Source: Strigamia acuminata (lineage: Eukaryota > Arthropoda > Chilopoda > Geophilomorpha > Linotaeniidae). From it: a DNA stretch of 64,000 bases. The DNA lies in NCBI GenBank assembly GCA_949358305.1, contig OX442317.1, forward strand, positions 10,296,186 to 10,360,185. The letters are read 5' to 3'. This document shows positions 12,409 to 24,977 of this stretch, one piece after another. Below the pieces are notes generated by a model, which was given only the letters and a program-made list of their open reading frames with translations, had not been told where the DNA came from and did no database searches. The translations under genes were made by a program, and so were the position numbers. How positions within the stretch are numbered: position 1 is the first letter of the stretch; each line of letters starts with the position of its first letter.

Positions 12409-13343
12409 TGAGAGAAGAAATTGAAACCAGCTTAGCCTTAAGACATGTCACTTATTTTTCTTTTCCTTATTTCCCAAACTTATCATTTCTAATTTCTGAT
12501 TCACTCCTCTGATCTCATTTATGCTAAACAAAGTGGCGATAAAAACTTAATCCCTTCTTGTTATTATTTTTATTTATTTCTATTTTATTTTATTATTTCA
12601 ATTCTCAAAATATTGGTTAGGCTTAATTGTGCTTCATTAAACATGCAGAGGTGACACACACATCGAGTCAACTTTTGCCAATTTGTAGTTGTAAATAAGT
12701 CTGGTTTTCCAGATCATTCAAATTTGTGAAGGTATTGGGTCATTCTTGACTGGCTGATTGATACAATTGATCTGGTTTGGTCAACTTTTTTTTAAAAGTT
12801 TGTTGATGTGCCATTTATTATGTTCAATTACAATCACACCCATTTCAATTGATTCCATTAGGATAAGTGACTTTTATGATCCATTTTGCTTCATCATAGG
12901 TGACATAATAATTTAAATAAATGTCAACTAGCAGTAATTGACTCCATCACATCAATAATGTTGATCTCAATATTAAAAATCAGATAAATAAAATAGAGTA
13001 ATAATCTTTTTAAATCTAGCCCTCTTGAGTTCGTTTCGTGCAATGTTTCCTGTAGTAAAATTGCAGATTTAAAGGGGGAAAAAAGAAAACATGATTCATT
13101 CATGTTTCTAAATCAAGTTGAAAAAATATTTTGAGAACGACATTTTCAAAAAAAAAATCCTGTTATTGAACCTATTAAAATTTTTAAAAATTTTACACTG
13201 CATACGATCAACACATTTGCATACTTTAATACATATTCTTAATGTAAAAAGCCATAAAATAATCTAACAGCACCAAAATCCACCTCCTAATGTACATACT
13301 GTAGATAAATGTATGAAATCTGAACTGGCAGCTCCCAATCAAT

Positions 13344-13541
13344 TCAGTTCTTCCGCTTTTTCAGCATTTGTTTTTCAACATTGCACCGTAAACTGGGAAA
13401 ATCATCGGAAACCATCGGAAACCATCGAAAACTCAGTTGCCATAGAAACAGTACCTCAATCAGACAAGGATGAGAAACAACTGTGATTCCCATGGATAAT
13501 AAGAGCTCAATTATCAATAGTCTAATTAATATTGCCTTCAT
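13344..13541 (-). CDS. Small ORF with signal-peptide-like N-terminus
   Basis: An ATG at 13541 in the context GAAAATGA opens a 65-codon frame whose first 23 residues are a hydrophobic leader (MKAILIRLLIIELLLSMGIT). A GT after CATCCTTGTCTGATTGAG could be a donor, making this a first coding exon of the unidentified gene downstream. Nothing in the remainder is recognisable, and chance is a real alternative. Confidence 0.22.
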   Translation of the reverse strand: MKAILIRLLIIELLLSMGITVVSHPCLIEVLFLWQLSFRWFPMVSDDFPSLRCNVEKQMLKKRKN

Positions 13542-13818
13542 TTTCGCCTACTTCAAAGTTCCCAAATCTGACAATATCACCGTGACAATAGAATACCCAT
13601 GAGCCGAGATCAATTACCTTACGGCGGCAGCAGTGCTTTCTTACTCAAGTCCTAAGAAAAGCCACTAGAGCACTGATGGTCAAAATATTTATTCTATTTA
13701 ATGAGACTAGCAGCAAGCGCTTTATCAAATGACATTTTTATTCTTTTCAGTGTCCCAACCCAACGCAGCAAATTGCTAAACACTTTTAGCTTTTAGATTG
13801 ATTGATAGATTTATTATT

Positions 13819-16155
13819 CTATAAATATCGAGTTTTAGTCAATTTACTAGCCTGATAAATGTAATCAGAATCCGTTTTTAAAGACGAACAGGACAACTGA
13901 TGAGGCAAACTGGTTGCGTCATCCTCCACGACTTCATCCACTTGGGGTTTGTACGAAAACCAGATACTGGGCTGAGTTACACTAAACACACAAATTTAAA
14001 CCAAATTTAGAAAAAAAAGAATTTAACTTAAACTTAAAAAATTAACTCACCCAAAAAATTCACTTAGGAATGTTTTGTAGACGAGTGGTGTGAACAAAGT
14101 GAAATAAATATAAGTTGTTACGTCAACCACGCTGAAATGCAATAAATTATATCAAATTAAATTATGATTCGGACACACTAGCCGCTTGTACTCACCATAA
14201 GCCGCTGTTTTTTAGGCTGAAATAGAGCATACCGCTGCCTAATGCTTGCACAAAGTTCAGGATCGATAAAAACAGCGTATAATAGTAAAAAGATTGTTTG
14301 GCTAAAATTAAATAAAAATTACAATTAAAACTACAATTAAAATATTATAAAGCGTGACTAATATCATTTTTTTTTTGGGCAGAGAATTCCAACCAGGAAA
14401 TGTGGCATAATCGACTATAAATTCATTCGGTTTTTTAATGCCGAAAAAATGTCTATTTCGATGGTAAACAAGATAATTAACCCGTTTCGGTAATCTTACG
14501 TAAGATCTATGAATCAAATACCCAAAAAAAGTGTGACTGTATACATTTTTAATTATTTTACGTTTAATTTTTAATTTATGTTATACAATTTTTTTGATTA
14601 TGTTACTCACTTGGCAGTGCGAGTCTCTCACGTAGTCGTGTCCACGGGAGAATGGAAATGGTGGTGTAAATCTGAAAAATTAAACATTAAAAAATTAAAA
14701 ATTAAAAATAATTCGCCAACTTATTTATTGTTTGTTAAAATATTTCTTAATAAACATCTGAATTTATTGCCACCATGGTCGTTTATATTCAAAATTAATG
14801 AATTCATTTTCCACTCGTGTTAAGTTATTAGTGTTTTTACCCCAATTTGACTACAGTTTAAATTAAAAACTAACAAAGTTCAGCATTAGGGAAGAGAAAG
14901 CTTTTTTCCTCTCTCACTAATTGCCAAACAAGTTTTTTCGTAATTTATCAACGAAAAGGTAAAGCCAAAACGTTTCAACCTCCATCTGGAGGTCATTACG
15001 CAAAATTATTATTAAGAGAAAAAAAGTAGCAAAAAAAAAACTAAAAATTGCATAGAAAACACCAGCACTAGATTTCTACTTAATTCAAGATCAACAAGCG
15101 TAATAAGTGCATTCACATTCAGTGTATCTAACATTCTAACAGGTGCAGTTGTTGACACGATTCACCTTTTAAAACAAACATTGCAACTCAATCTCATTTC
15201 CCGAGATCAAATCAAATCAAAATAACAAAAATAAACACAACAAAACATAAAACGTAGCTAACTCATTGTTTTAACTGTTTTTAAAAGACAAATCCAATAA
15301 GTAATTTAAAAAATGTAAACCTTACACACATTTCATGAGAAAACGCGCGTAGAAAACCAACAAAATGTTGTAAAAGACAAAAGATTTGCACTCGTTTCGC
15401 TCACCAGACAAAACACGATGCAATTGATGAACCAAAACAACATTCCCCCGTGTGCGAATATGTGATAATCCCTGGTGAATTTCCGAAAATTTAAATCGGG
15501 CTGCAGCAGTTCCAAAGCACCTTGCGTGGTCGAAAACGCCAACGAGATCAACGACGTAAACAGTAGAACTCGCCGAATGCTCGTGCTGCTGTCTAAATGG
15601 CCGAACGCCAAACAGAAAATGATCACGCTCAATTCAGTCGATAGCAGAAAAAAGCGAACGGCGATCCACAAAACCTGCGAGAGAAACAAACAAAACAATC
15701 ATTCACTTCTTCATATTTCTATTTCGCTTTTGAACGAACTTTGTCCGCTTCTTCGGCGAGCGAATCGGCCGCGTTGACCGACATTGCCAACAGACATCGC
15801 ACGACGCTGATGACAGTGTTGACGACGACCAACGTGTAAACCGTAAAAAACGTCGGGAAACCCGTAGCGCGCAGTTTGAGCCGGGCGCGATTGAATCTCG
15901 CCGCCAGATAAAGCACGAATATTAGATTCGGTATGAGGATGCACAAATCCCAAATCCGCACCCTGAAAATCAATCAATTTTTAACAAAAATTACATTTCT
16001 GTCGAGTTAATTGCATTTTACCCCGAATCTTCGATCTCTTGGTACAAAATTCTTAGACAAAAATGATCGGTATTGTTCAGAATGTCCGTAAAATCGTCAA
16101 CCGTAGAATCGGTTGAAGTTGTGGAGATCATTTCGAATTCTTCCTGCATCAACAT
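13819..16155 (-). CDS. TPRA1: TPRA1/TPRA40 seven-helix membrane protein
   Basis: Seven exons on the minus strand join in phase: 16155-16022, 15962-15740, 15674-15405, 14671-14611, 14301-14196, 14131-14051 and 13981-13819 (stop TAG). Together they make 1038 nt, or 345 residues, against about 373 in human. The start is the first ATG in the exon, just after the acceptor CCAATTGCAG, which implies an upstream 5'UTR exon. Hallmarks in order are an acidic N-terminus, VRIWDLCILIPNLIF (helix 1), RFFLLSTELSVIIFCLAFGHL, then SIRRVLLFTSLISLAFSTTQG, HIFAHGG, and ILPWTRLRERLALP. They continue with QSFYYYTLFLSILNFVQALGS, GLCVVDVTTYIYFTLFTPLVY, and WFSYKPQVDE in the cytosolic tail. TPRA1 is a multi-pass, GPCR-like protein linked in mammals to adipocytes and Hedgehog signalling. 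It is divergent from TUBGCP6 with about 0.8 kb between start codons. Confidence 0.93.
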
Positions 16156-16996
16156 GAGTGACGGTCGTGACAAATTGAACCTGCAATTGGAAAAAATGTG
16201 CAAGTAAATCACGTGCGAATACAAGCAGATGTAAAATATCATCTATCATGTGATCGTTACTCATCTTTATCTACATTTACAACCAGATTTGCTTCAATTT
16301 CCAATTTAAACAAATTCGAATTTTTTTTAAATTTTTTTTTTACTGTTTATTATTATTTTGTATATTTTATATTCGTTTTAATTGAGCAATTTTTGTGTGT
16401 ACGGTATTTATTTATTTTTGCATCGTGATATTAACTTACAGCTTCCGCCAACTCGCATTGTATGTAAACCTAACGGGTAATAAATACGGATGAGTGTGAG
16501 CGGTTTTAAAAATCGGAAAATACGCGTAAAATTGAAATTGATGGCGACAAGTCGATTGTTCTTAGTGGTTTTCGACCAAATTAAACACGAGCAGCCATTT
16601 TTGATGCCATGCTATTGGAGAATGCTGATTGGTTCGATGCTCATTGGCGATAAATGCAACACCATAGACTAGATATAGATAAGATCGTCTTGACGTGATC
16701 GAGCAGTGGACGATTTTCTGGCGAAAAATAAAATTGTTTAAAAATTAATTCTCTTTGAAGAATTCGTAAAAGAAACCGAATTGTTAAAATAGTTTTAATA
16801 TTTTTTTTTTTAAATTTCAACAAGAATCGCGAAGAAAAAAATGCGACAAATGTTATATCGGCCAATTAGAAAACAGCAATGGCGTCTATGTATCAAGCTC
16901 TCTAGTTTTTCGTTTCCGATTTCGTCGCACGAGGGCGGGGTGAATCGAACGAGAGGGAAAATGGCCGTCTTCGTCAACGATTAGCCGCTAACGATT
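16156..16996. promoter_or_regulatory. Intergenic space between divergent TPRA1 and TUBGCP6
   Basis: This 0.84-kb gap separates the two head-to-head start codons and must hold both promoters. It probably also holds a non-coding first exon for TPRA1 (an acceptor lies just before its ATG exon) and the TUBGCP6 leader, which has an upstream ATG at 16961 closed after seven codons. The sequence around 16900-16990 is GC-richer than the flanks. No specific binding site is claimed. Confidence 0.5.
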
Positions 16997-19900
16997 ATGT
17001 CGGTAGACTTTTGGGTGTGTATTTTCTCCGCAACGATGCGACAATTAACGATAATCGAAATTCTGTCTTCCAGGGTTTATGCACACGTGATATTTTACAT
17101 CAACATGCAAGAGAGTACGCCAAACTTAATAAAATGCTTAATCTCAAACCTCCAAGAAAAAGAAAAAAAACAGCAAATGAAGAAAAGATGCAACGAAAGC
17201 AGAAATATGAGCAAAAGATTGAGGAGCATCGCCTTCGAAATACTCTTATTCGGGCCGCATTCCGATACCGACAAAAAAAATCGTAAAAAATAAATACATA
17301 AAATAAAATTTAATTTAATTTACTTTAATTTGATAAAACAAAATTAAGAAAAAATTGTTTTGAAATTTTCAGATTGCATCGCATTGTCTCCAATCGACAG
17401 GATATTAGCAGCGATTTTTGATTTACGCTGGGAATCAAAATTCAACGAAGCGAATCAACTCGAAGCGTCCATCTTTAAATTAAAGCAATCGAACATTTTA
17501 AACGAGGGTTAAACAAAAATAATATTAAAAAATATACCGTACTTATATTGTGCTTTTATTTTCAATTTTTAGAAATAACGAAAAACATTCTGAGTTTTCT
17601 TTTATTTTTGCACAACGAGGGCCATTCGAGTGAAGACCACATCGGATCTCTTTCCCCGCGATGGCAATGTCCATTCCCGATCGTAAAAATTCGAAAAGAA
17701 AATTAAAAATTAAAAATAAAAAACGAAAATGTGTATTTTAGGCTTACAAGCCCGTTATTCCGGACGGACCGCTGTCTTATTCGTGCGCAGTGACGTTCGA
17801 AAACAACAGGAACAAGTCGTTTTACACGCATTACCCGAAGTGGGTGTGAAATTGTTCACTTTTGGATCGAAATTTGTGACGTGCTATTGTCGTTTGCGTT
17901 GCAGGGATTTATTCGAAAAACCGGGTTTCGATCTGGAGAAGTGCGAGCCGTGGTTGATGGATCCTAAAATATTCGAGCTGCCACCGGGAACCAACAAATT
18001 CGTTCATTTTCCGAGCAATTATAAAATTTCGACGTATATTCAGCAATTGTCGCAGACCGTTTACGGCGCTCTGACGCATAAGTTGGTGGATAACGTTGGA
18101 ATGGAGACGAAATTTGAAATTCCCGAATTGGGAGACGTTTCGCCGTCCATTTCTCTCACGTCTCACGTGTACGGGAAGGCGTCGACTAAGTCGCAGACGT
18201 CGGACGATGAGGGTTTTACGGAGCCGGAAACCCCCGTTGGTTACTCAACTAGATGCAACAAGAACATTTGGGAAGTTGTTTTGTCGATGGAAGCGAGGAC
18301 GTTTTACACGTGGGAGGATTTTGGCAGGTGCAGTTTATTGTTTTGAAAATATCTTTTTTTTTAATCTTGAAAACGCTATACCCTTTTTGTCGAAATTTCT
18401 TCATTTTTTATCACTTTTGTGCACAATTTCTCGATCTTGTATGCACGTTTGAATTTTGCTGCAAATTTTTTGAATTTTGATGCAAATTTTTTAATTTTGA
18501 TGCAAATTTTTTAATTTTGATGCAAATTTTTGAATTTTGATGCAAATTTTTGAATTTTGCTGCAAATTTTTGAATTTTGATGCAAATTTTTGAATTTTGA
18601 TGCAAATTTTTGAATTTTAATGCAAATTTTTGAATTTTGATGCAAATTTTTGAATTTTGATGCAAATTTTTGAATTTTGATGCAAATTTTTGAATTTTGA
18701 TGCAAATTTATGGATTTTGATGTAAATATTTGAATTTTGTTAAAAAAATTTTAATGTTGATGCAAATTTTGGAGTTATTTTATGGTAATTTTTGATATTT
18801 TAATCAAATTGTAATAGTTTATATAAAAAAATTTGTTCGCAGTAATGAAATTCACAGAGAAAAACCATACTTAACCGAATGCGGTGAAAACGTGATTAAT
18901 GCCGTGGAAAACCTGTGGCAAAATGAGCTGAAATTGCTTCATCCTTTATTGAATTTCCCCTCGTGGAAAATCAGAAACTGCAACGAAATCCTCAGAGATA
19001 TATCCTACGTCATGCTGGGTGTTTCGTCAGCAACCTTTTGGTTCAACGAAGTAAACATTGTAAAATTGCACGTAAATTTTATTCTGATCTAACTTTTCTT
19101 TTTTTAGCAAGACGAAAAATTCATTCCGTACGACCACAACATTCTGATCGGATGGACGCATCAAAGTTTACTTAGCTTACTATCGGATTACGCAACGACG
19201 GGCACTTACTATTACAGGCTTAGGAAATTCTCCATCGAACCTATGGCTGGTTTAACTCAGGGTATCCATGTTGTGTTTTCTTAATTACTTTTTAATTTTG
19301 TAATTTTTTGTCATTATTTTTCATTACCAGGATTGATATTTGGCTCATTTATTCAAGCATTACGTCGTGTTTTACGCTATTACCACACGTTGGTTTTAAC
19401 GTTAAAGCCGAAAGATAATATTCTTCAATTCACCATTGCGACCAGGAAGATTCGGGCGCAAATTCAGTAAAAATAGCGAAAAATTTATGCAAGAATACAT
19501 TTAAAAAATATATATTTTTAGACAAAATATGAAAAAAAATCAATTTCTTAGACAAAATATGAAAAAAAATCAATTTTTTTTAAACATTGAAGAAGGATAT
19601 TGTTTGACAAATGAGGTGAAATGCTATTATTTCCGATTGCAGTAATCTCGCAGAACTGTGTTGGTGTGGCGAAGTGAAATGCAGCGCGGCCCAACCTTAC
19701 CCAACCGGAATGCGCTTGCTGTCCTTCCTATACGCAAGATGTTCGGAAGCCATCGCGTCGGACTTCTACCTCGTCCTTTTATCCCTTTTGATAACCAGCA
19801 GCACGCCTTATCTTAAGTTTCTGCACGGCTGGATTTACAATGGAATCTGCAACGATCCGTACGACGAATTTCCCGTCAAGCAGAACGCCCAATATTTGTG

Positions 19901-22816
19901 TCACCGCGACGTTCGCTATTGGTCGAAATCATTCACGATGTTGGCGTTGAGCAACGAACAAAACTGGCCTCTCATACCTCACGAATTGCTGCAAGAGATT
20001 TTTGTGGGCGGCAAAGGGGTGAATCTGCTCAAGATGTGCGCTCCGCAGCACCCGCTCTGCACGAGTCAGGCCATCGAAGCGCCCGAATTGAAGCTGTCCT
20101 TCTCGAAAAGCGAATTGGAGTCGATGCATTGGAAGAGCGAACGTTATTCCACCAGTATGGAATCCCTGCGCAAGGAGAAGCGATTATCCTGGCGCCAGTT
20201 TCAGGAGCAAGAGAGGCGCAAGCAACAGATTGCGCACGAGGCTGTTGTCAAGGAAGCTGCGAATACCTTAGAAAGGATCGAAAGTATTTACAAAAATCAA
20301 TAATTTTAAGAATATTTTAGGCAAAAAAATTGGAAATTAAATTAAAAGAAATAATTTTTCTTTTCTTTTCTGTTTAAACAAATTTCTAGAACATCTTGCC
20401 GATTTGCGGGAAGCCAAAGTATTAGAAAAGAGAAAACAAATGGCGGAATTGCAAGGCCAGATCAAAGAGGTGGAGGAACGAAGGAAAAAGGAAAAGGAGT
20501 TGGAACTGGAACTAGATAAAAAGGCATTGAAAAAACAAATCATCATAAATTATATCGATCAAATTCTATAATTCAGTTACTTTTCTTTTAATTTACAGGA
20601 TATGGAGGAACGAAGAAAAAAGGACCTGGATGTGGAAACGGAACGCGAACAAACGGTGCATAAAATCCCAAAATCGAAATGTATTAATTTAATTTGTTTA
20701 TCTCTGAATTTTGCAGGAAGTGAAGGAAGCAGAAGAAGCAGCGCAACAACAAGAACAACAAACCGGAGATCTGGAGCATTACCAATCACTCAAAGCCAAA
20801 TCGAAACTGCGCGAGAAAAGAAGCGAATGGCGGACACGAAGGACAAACATGAATAACGCGAGACTGGAATTTTTAGAGCGCGACAAAATGCAAGAAACGC
20901 TCGGCATGGCCGCCCTCAACGTCCCGAAAGAAGAAAACTCAAACATGCAAACCAGTCCCGATCAAAGTAAAAATTAAACAAACAAAATGAATCTAAAACT
21001 AATTAATCGATTTTTCAAGTGATTCCATCCGAGTCAATGGAGAGTTTAGACGCCGCGTCGCCCGTAGAATCGACGCAGTCAGCCCTGAGTGGCAAGGAAA
21101 TGGAAAAAATGAACAAAAGTGACTATTTCAATCGAAACATAATCGATTAATCTTAACACAAACCATCAAAATTGCAGATAATCACGCGGCAATGAGGTCG
21201 CAAAACACGAACAACGACAACTCGGACGTGAACGCCAACACGAACGAGAAATGGAGCGAGAGAACGCTGAAAAGGCCCGAAATACTCGACCTGGACGCGT
21301 GTGGCAAGCGCGCGTCCAAACTGCCGGCGTCCAAGAAAGGAAAGCACAATTCCACGCAGCAGTCCGACTCGTCGGGCGTCGCGGACCTCACCGACTGGGC
21401 GTCCGAACACAGCAGCGAGTCGCGCGACGACGCCAACGGCCGCGAGCTCGTGCTGCGCCTCATTTCGGAGGAATCATCCGGCAAAGACAGCGGCATGTAT
21501 CTGCAGACGCCGGACGACGGTGCGGAGAAATTGGACACGCCGATGTCGATTTTGAGCACAACCCGCTCGTCGGACTCGGTCATTTCCTCCTTCATGTCTG
21601 TCGACGACGAATACTTGCCGCCCGGGCTCGCGCTCATCAACGCGGGCGTGCTCATGCGCTCCAGGGGGCGCAACGAGCACGGACACGCGTCCGAGTCGAC
21701 GTTGCAGGCCCTCATGTACCCGCACAAGCAAACTGGCGTCCCCGGATTGAAGGAGCATTTGCTCGACGCCAAGAATTTGAGCGCGCTGCCGCCGAAAAGG
21801 AAAAACGTTTACGGTCACGCGTCGGATTCCACCATTCAGACGATGATGTACGGCGATAAAAGCGTTTCCGCACCCACGACGCCGTGTAAATAGCACTTGT
21901 TGTCGATTTGTTTGCAATTATTGTGAATTAGTTTTGATTTTTTGGTTTCGTTCGCCAGTGGAGAGTAACCAGGAGAATTTCAAGGCGTGCATGAAGCGAT
22001 CCAAGTCGGTGGTGACGCCGTACACGCAGGATTTTGCGTTCGACGGCAAATACTCGCTGGCCGACATGATGTCGCCCATTCGCCACGAAGCGAAAAAAGA
22101 CGACGACGATGATCTGATGCAGGAATTGCTTCCGCTCGACGTTTTGGTTCAACGTTCGTTGATCAATCCGTTGATTTCGCAGTAAATTCTCGCAACAAAA
22201 CAAAACAAAACTCATCAAAACTGATGCATTTTTATCGTAATCTAATACTGCATTTTATTTTTTTTCTTCTTCTTTTTTAAGGATTTTGTTGGTGAAAAGT
22301 TCCGTTTACGACTATTTCCTCGTGGAACTGAAACTGATGGAGCACTTGAAGATGCTGCGCAGCTTCCTGCTGTTGCACGACGGCGATTTCGCGCAGTCGT
22401 TGAGCGATCAGATCTTCGAAAAAATGGCGCTGGGCGTTTGTCCTGCCGAGTTACTCAATCCCCTCTCGCTCAACTCGGTGCTACGAAAGGCGACGAACGC
22501 GTCGTTGATCAAGGACAATCCGTTGGTGAAAAACGTCAGTTTTGCGCTCAGCGTCATCCCTCGCGTCTTCCCCCTATACAGTACGAGTTGCAGTCAGAAT
22601 TCGATGTACATTAAAATATAAACAATATTTTTGTCCATTTGCAGCTCCGGCGCCTCTGGAAGGACTGGAAATTCAATACAAACTGGCCTGGCCCATCAAC
22701 GTCATCCTGACGACGTCGACGATTACCCAATACAACAAAGTATTTCGTTTCCTCATGCAAATCAGACACGCGCAGTGGGCTCTAAACGATGTGTTTTATC
22801 ACCTAAAACGAAACGG

Positions 22817-22849
<33 letters not shown>

Positions 22850-24191
22850 TTTGTATTTTAATATTATTATTGTTATTTTCAGTTCGACTTCACTATTCGT
22901 CGCCACAATTCACGCAATTGCAGCTGTTTCGTCACGAAATGCAGCACTTCGTGCGCGTTTTGCACGCTTACATCACCAATCAGGTGTTCCAGGTGTCGTG
23001 GGCCGAACTGAACCGCAACATGACGCGCCAGGTGCAAACGCTGGACCATTTGAGAGAGATGCACGTGAAATACCTGAACGGGGCGCTGTTTCGCTGCCTC
23101 CTGCAGAAAAAGGCCGCGCCCGTCATGCGCATCGTGCAGATGATTTTCGTCATCATCCTCAAGTTCCACGCGCAGATGGTGTCGTTGCCGTGGATGGCGC
23201 ACCCGCAGACGGGGGTCAGCGAGCACCAGAACTTCGGCAAGTTGTTTGCGTCGTATCGCATTTTTCGGGAATATTCCGGATTTTTATACAAAGGTACATT
23301 GAAATGGCGAAATAGGAAATATTAATCGATTAATCAATTAATCTATTAACATTTGTTTCAGCATTGAAAGTTTAGTTTAACAAATTAATTTTTTCTTTTT
23401 CTAATTCCTAATCCTTGAATGATATTTATTTATTTATTTATTTTATTTATTGTAAAAAAATATTTATTCTCAAGTGATTAATGGAGATTTCGTTGTTCTT
23501 GTTCTTTTTGGGCTAAAATCCACCTCAGCGTGGTTACATGATGCGGTTGGAACGCCCAGGTATCAAAGTACAATTCGGCATAGGCTTGTGCTGCTCGCTG
23601 GCTGTCATAATGCTGGCATGAATTTTAATTTGCTTTGATGATTGATTGATTAGTAATTAATTAATTAATTAATTAATTAATTCTCTTTTGTTTCACATAC
23701 AGTAGGCATGTGTTGTAGTGCTTTCATTTAGTCTGTTTGATATTTTTAATTTTTGAATTGAATTTTTTAATTTTTTTGATTGGATTTAGTCCAATTTTAC
23801 TTGTTTTGGATGAAAGAGTGCGAAATTTTGATCAATTTTAATTATTTGAATTGAATTTTTTAATTTTTTCGATTGGATTTCTATTTTCTAACTGTTGAAT
23901 TGAATGAATTGAATCCAAATGTTTATACGTTCCTGCATTTTTATTTAACATTTTTGCTGGGTGCAACCTGCAAACTAACAACCTCATTTTCATTTACCAT
24001 AAAAATGAATGAATCATTGATTTTAATGTTACTTCAAAAAATATTAACAAAATTTCACTTTTTTTTCAGTGATGACGAAATTGGTAATGTGCGGATACCA
24101 GCAGCACTTGAGCGAATTATTGTTGATGCTCAACTTTGCTGATTCAATCTCACCACATCAACAAAACAAGAATTCATTATTCAAACATTAA
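16997..24191 (+). CDS. TUBGCP6: Gamma-tubulin complex component 6
   Basis: A 20-exon model keeps one frame for 4572 nt (1523 residues; human about 1819). Exons: 16997-17002, 17074-17282, 17401-17507, 17573-17682, 17742-17845, 17905-18327, 18843-19050, 19108-19261, 19331-19466, 19643-20283, 20390-20523, 20599-20655, 20717-20966, 21020-21118, 21178-21885, 21959-22181, 22282-22580, 22645-22815, 22883-23293, 24070-24191. The GRIP1 half includes HREKPYLTECG, SYVMLGVSSATF and PTGMRLLSFLY. A Lys/Glu/Arg-rich coiled coil follows, then an acidic linker with two GHAS motifs. The GRIP2 half includes SSVYDYFLVELKLMEHLKML, GDFAQSLSDQIFEKM, ELLNPLSLNSVL and FTQLQLFRHEMQHFVRVLHA. It ends VMTKLVMCGYQQHLSELLLML. 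The protein belongs to the gamma-tubulin ring complex, which nucleates microtubules at centrosomes. Least certain are the six-base first exon and the intron after 20523, which uses GC-AG unless an upstream GT is used. A poly(A) signal lies at 24272. Confidence 0.94.
18445..18745. repeat. 20-bp tandem repeat in a TUBGCP6 intron
   Basis: About 15 copies of a 20-bp unit (TGCAAATTTTTGAATTTTGA with small changes) fill most of the 515-bp intron 18328-18842. The periodicity is obvious because each 60-base line holds three units. Long open frames on the minus strand here come from the repeat (20 bp times three gives 60) and are not genes. Confidence 0.93.
22815..22852. repeat. (GATT)n microsatellite at a TUBGCP6 donor site
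   Basis: A run of GATT/TGAT units begins right at the splice donor GTGATTGATTG after 22815, so the donor itself is part of the microsatellite. Confidence 0.9.
23478..23612 (-). CDS. Unidentified terminal exon nested in the last TUBGCP6 intron
   Basis: The minus strand has an acceptor (TTCATGCCAG) followed by a frame that ends at TAA 23478-23480. Its peptide reads HYDSQRAAQAYAELYFDTW and then AFQPHHVTTLRWILAQKEQE, rich in W, Y, H and Q and unlike random AT-rich translation. It has no in-frame ATG, so it would be a 3'-terminal exon. It lies wholly inside the 776-bp TUBGCP6 intron 23294-24069, on the other strand. I do not recognise the protein. The opposite strand here also has a 33-codon open stretch, so coding on either strand remains possible. 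Confidence 0.4.
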   Translation of the reverse strand, partial: HYDSQRAAQAYAELYFDTWAFQPHHVTTLRWILAQKEQEQRNLH

Positions 24192-24977
24192 CCAATCATC
24201 TCTCGATGTTAAATTTAAATGTATGCACACTTTAAGATGAAATATATTTATAATTTAATTATCATGCCACCAATAAATACAGAAATCAATCTTTATTAGC
24301 GGACATTTCATTAGAAGTTTGCATGATTTGAAGAGACGAAAGATTTTAAAAGAACATGAAATCGAGCTCGTGCCTTAAACGTATTCTACTCGTATATGCT
24401 CACGAGGTAGCCAGGGATCCGAACAAATATTGCGGATTTCCATAAAAAAAATATTATAAAGTTCTACCATAGGCACAACTGGGAATATATGGAAAAGAAA
24501 TGTGAAATATTTGATGTAAAATTTAATTTCTTTCTTTCATCCTCCCAAGTTTGGGTGATTGTTTGGATTCCTTCAATACGCTTGATGTCACTTTTCCGGT
24601 CCTCAAAATCCGTGTCTTTGCGTACATCGACTAAGTTTTCGTATCTCGACGAAGATATTTGGCCACGAAGAGTTTTTATGCACCGAATTGAACAATTTGT
24701 GAAGCAAGTTTCGCTAACTTAACTTGTCCTTTCAGATCCGCATGGTGTGTGCCACATTAAAAAAGAAGAATTTGCAAATAAAAGATAGCTCAAAAATCAA
24801 AAATACTTAAATCTTTCGGGCGTCAATGTACTATTTCGTACATACTGTATAATATTCAGCAGAAACAAGTAACTGAATTATCACCCCACCAATAACTCTC
24901 ATTAAATGTTTATTAATTTTTATTAAAGTAAAAAAAATTTGAGACACAATGATAAAATAGGTTTTTAAAATCAAACT
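24192..24977. other. Gap between convergent TUBGCP6 and MOV10L1
   Basis: This 786-bp gap holds the TUBGCP6 poly(A) signal (AATAAA 24272-24277). It also holds two minus-strand AATAAA signals for MOV10L1 (TTTATT on the plus strand at 24909 and 24919). Between them, 24464-24718 is open on the minus strand for 84 codons with a charged, protein-like sequence (SRYENLVDVRKDTDFEDRK), preceded by a stop. No family was recognised. Confidence 0.5.

Noticed and set aside
18411-18705. Long minus-strand open frames with a repeated KFxNLHQNSKI pattern
   Set aside because: They are produced by the 20-bp tandem repeat in the TUBGCP6 intron, whose 60-bp super-period keeps the frame open.
24489-24722. Plus-strand 77-codon ORF
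   Set aside because: The opposite strand is equally open and looks more protein-like. Neither matches a family, so no gene is called.
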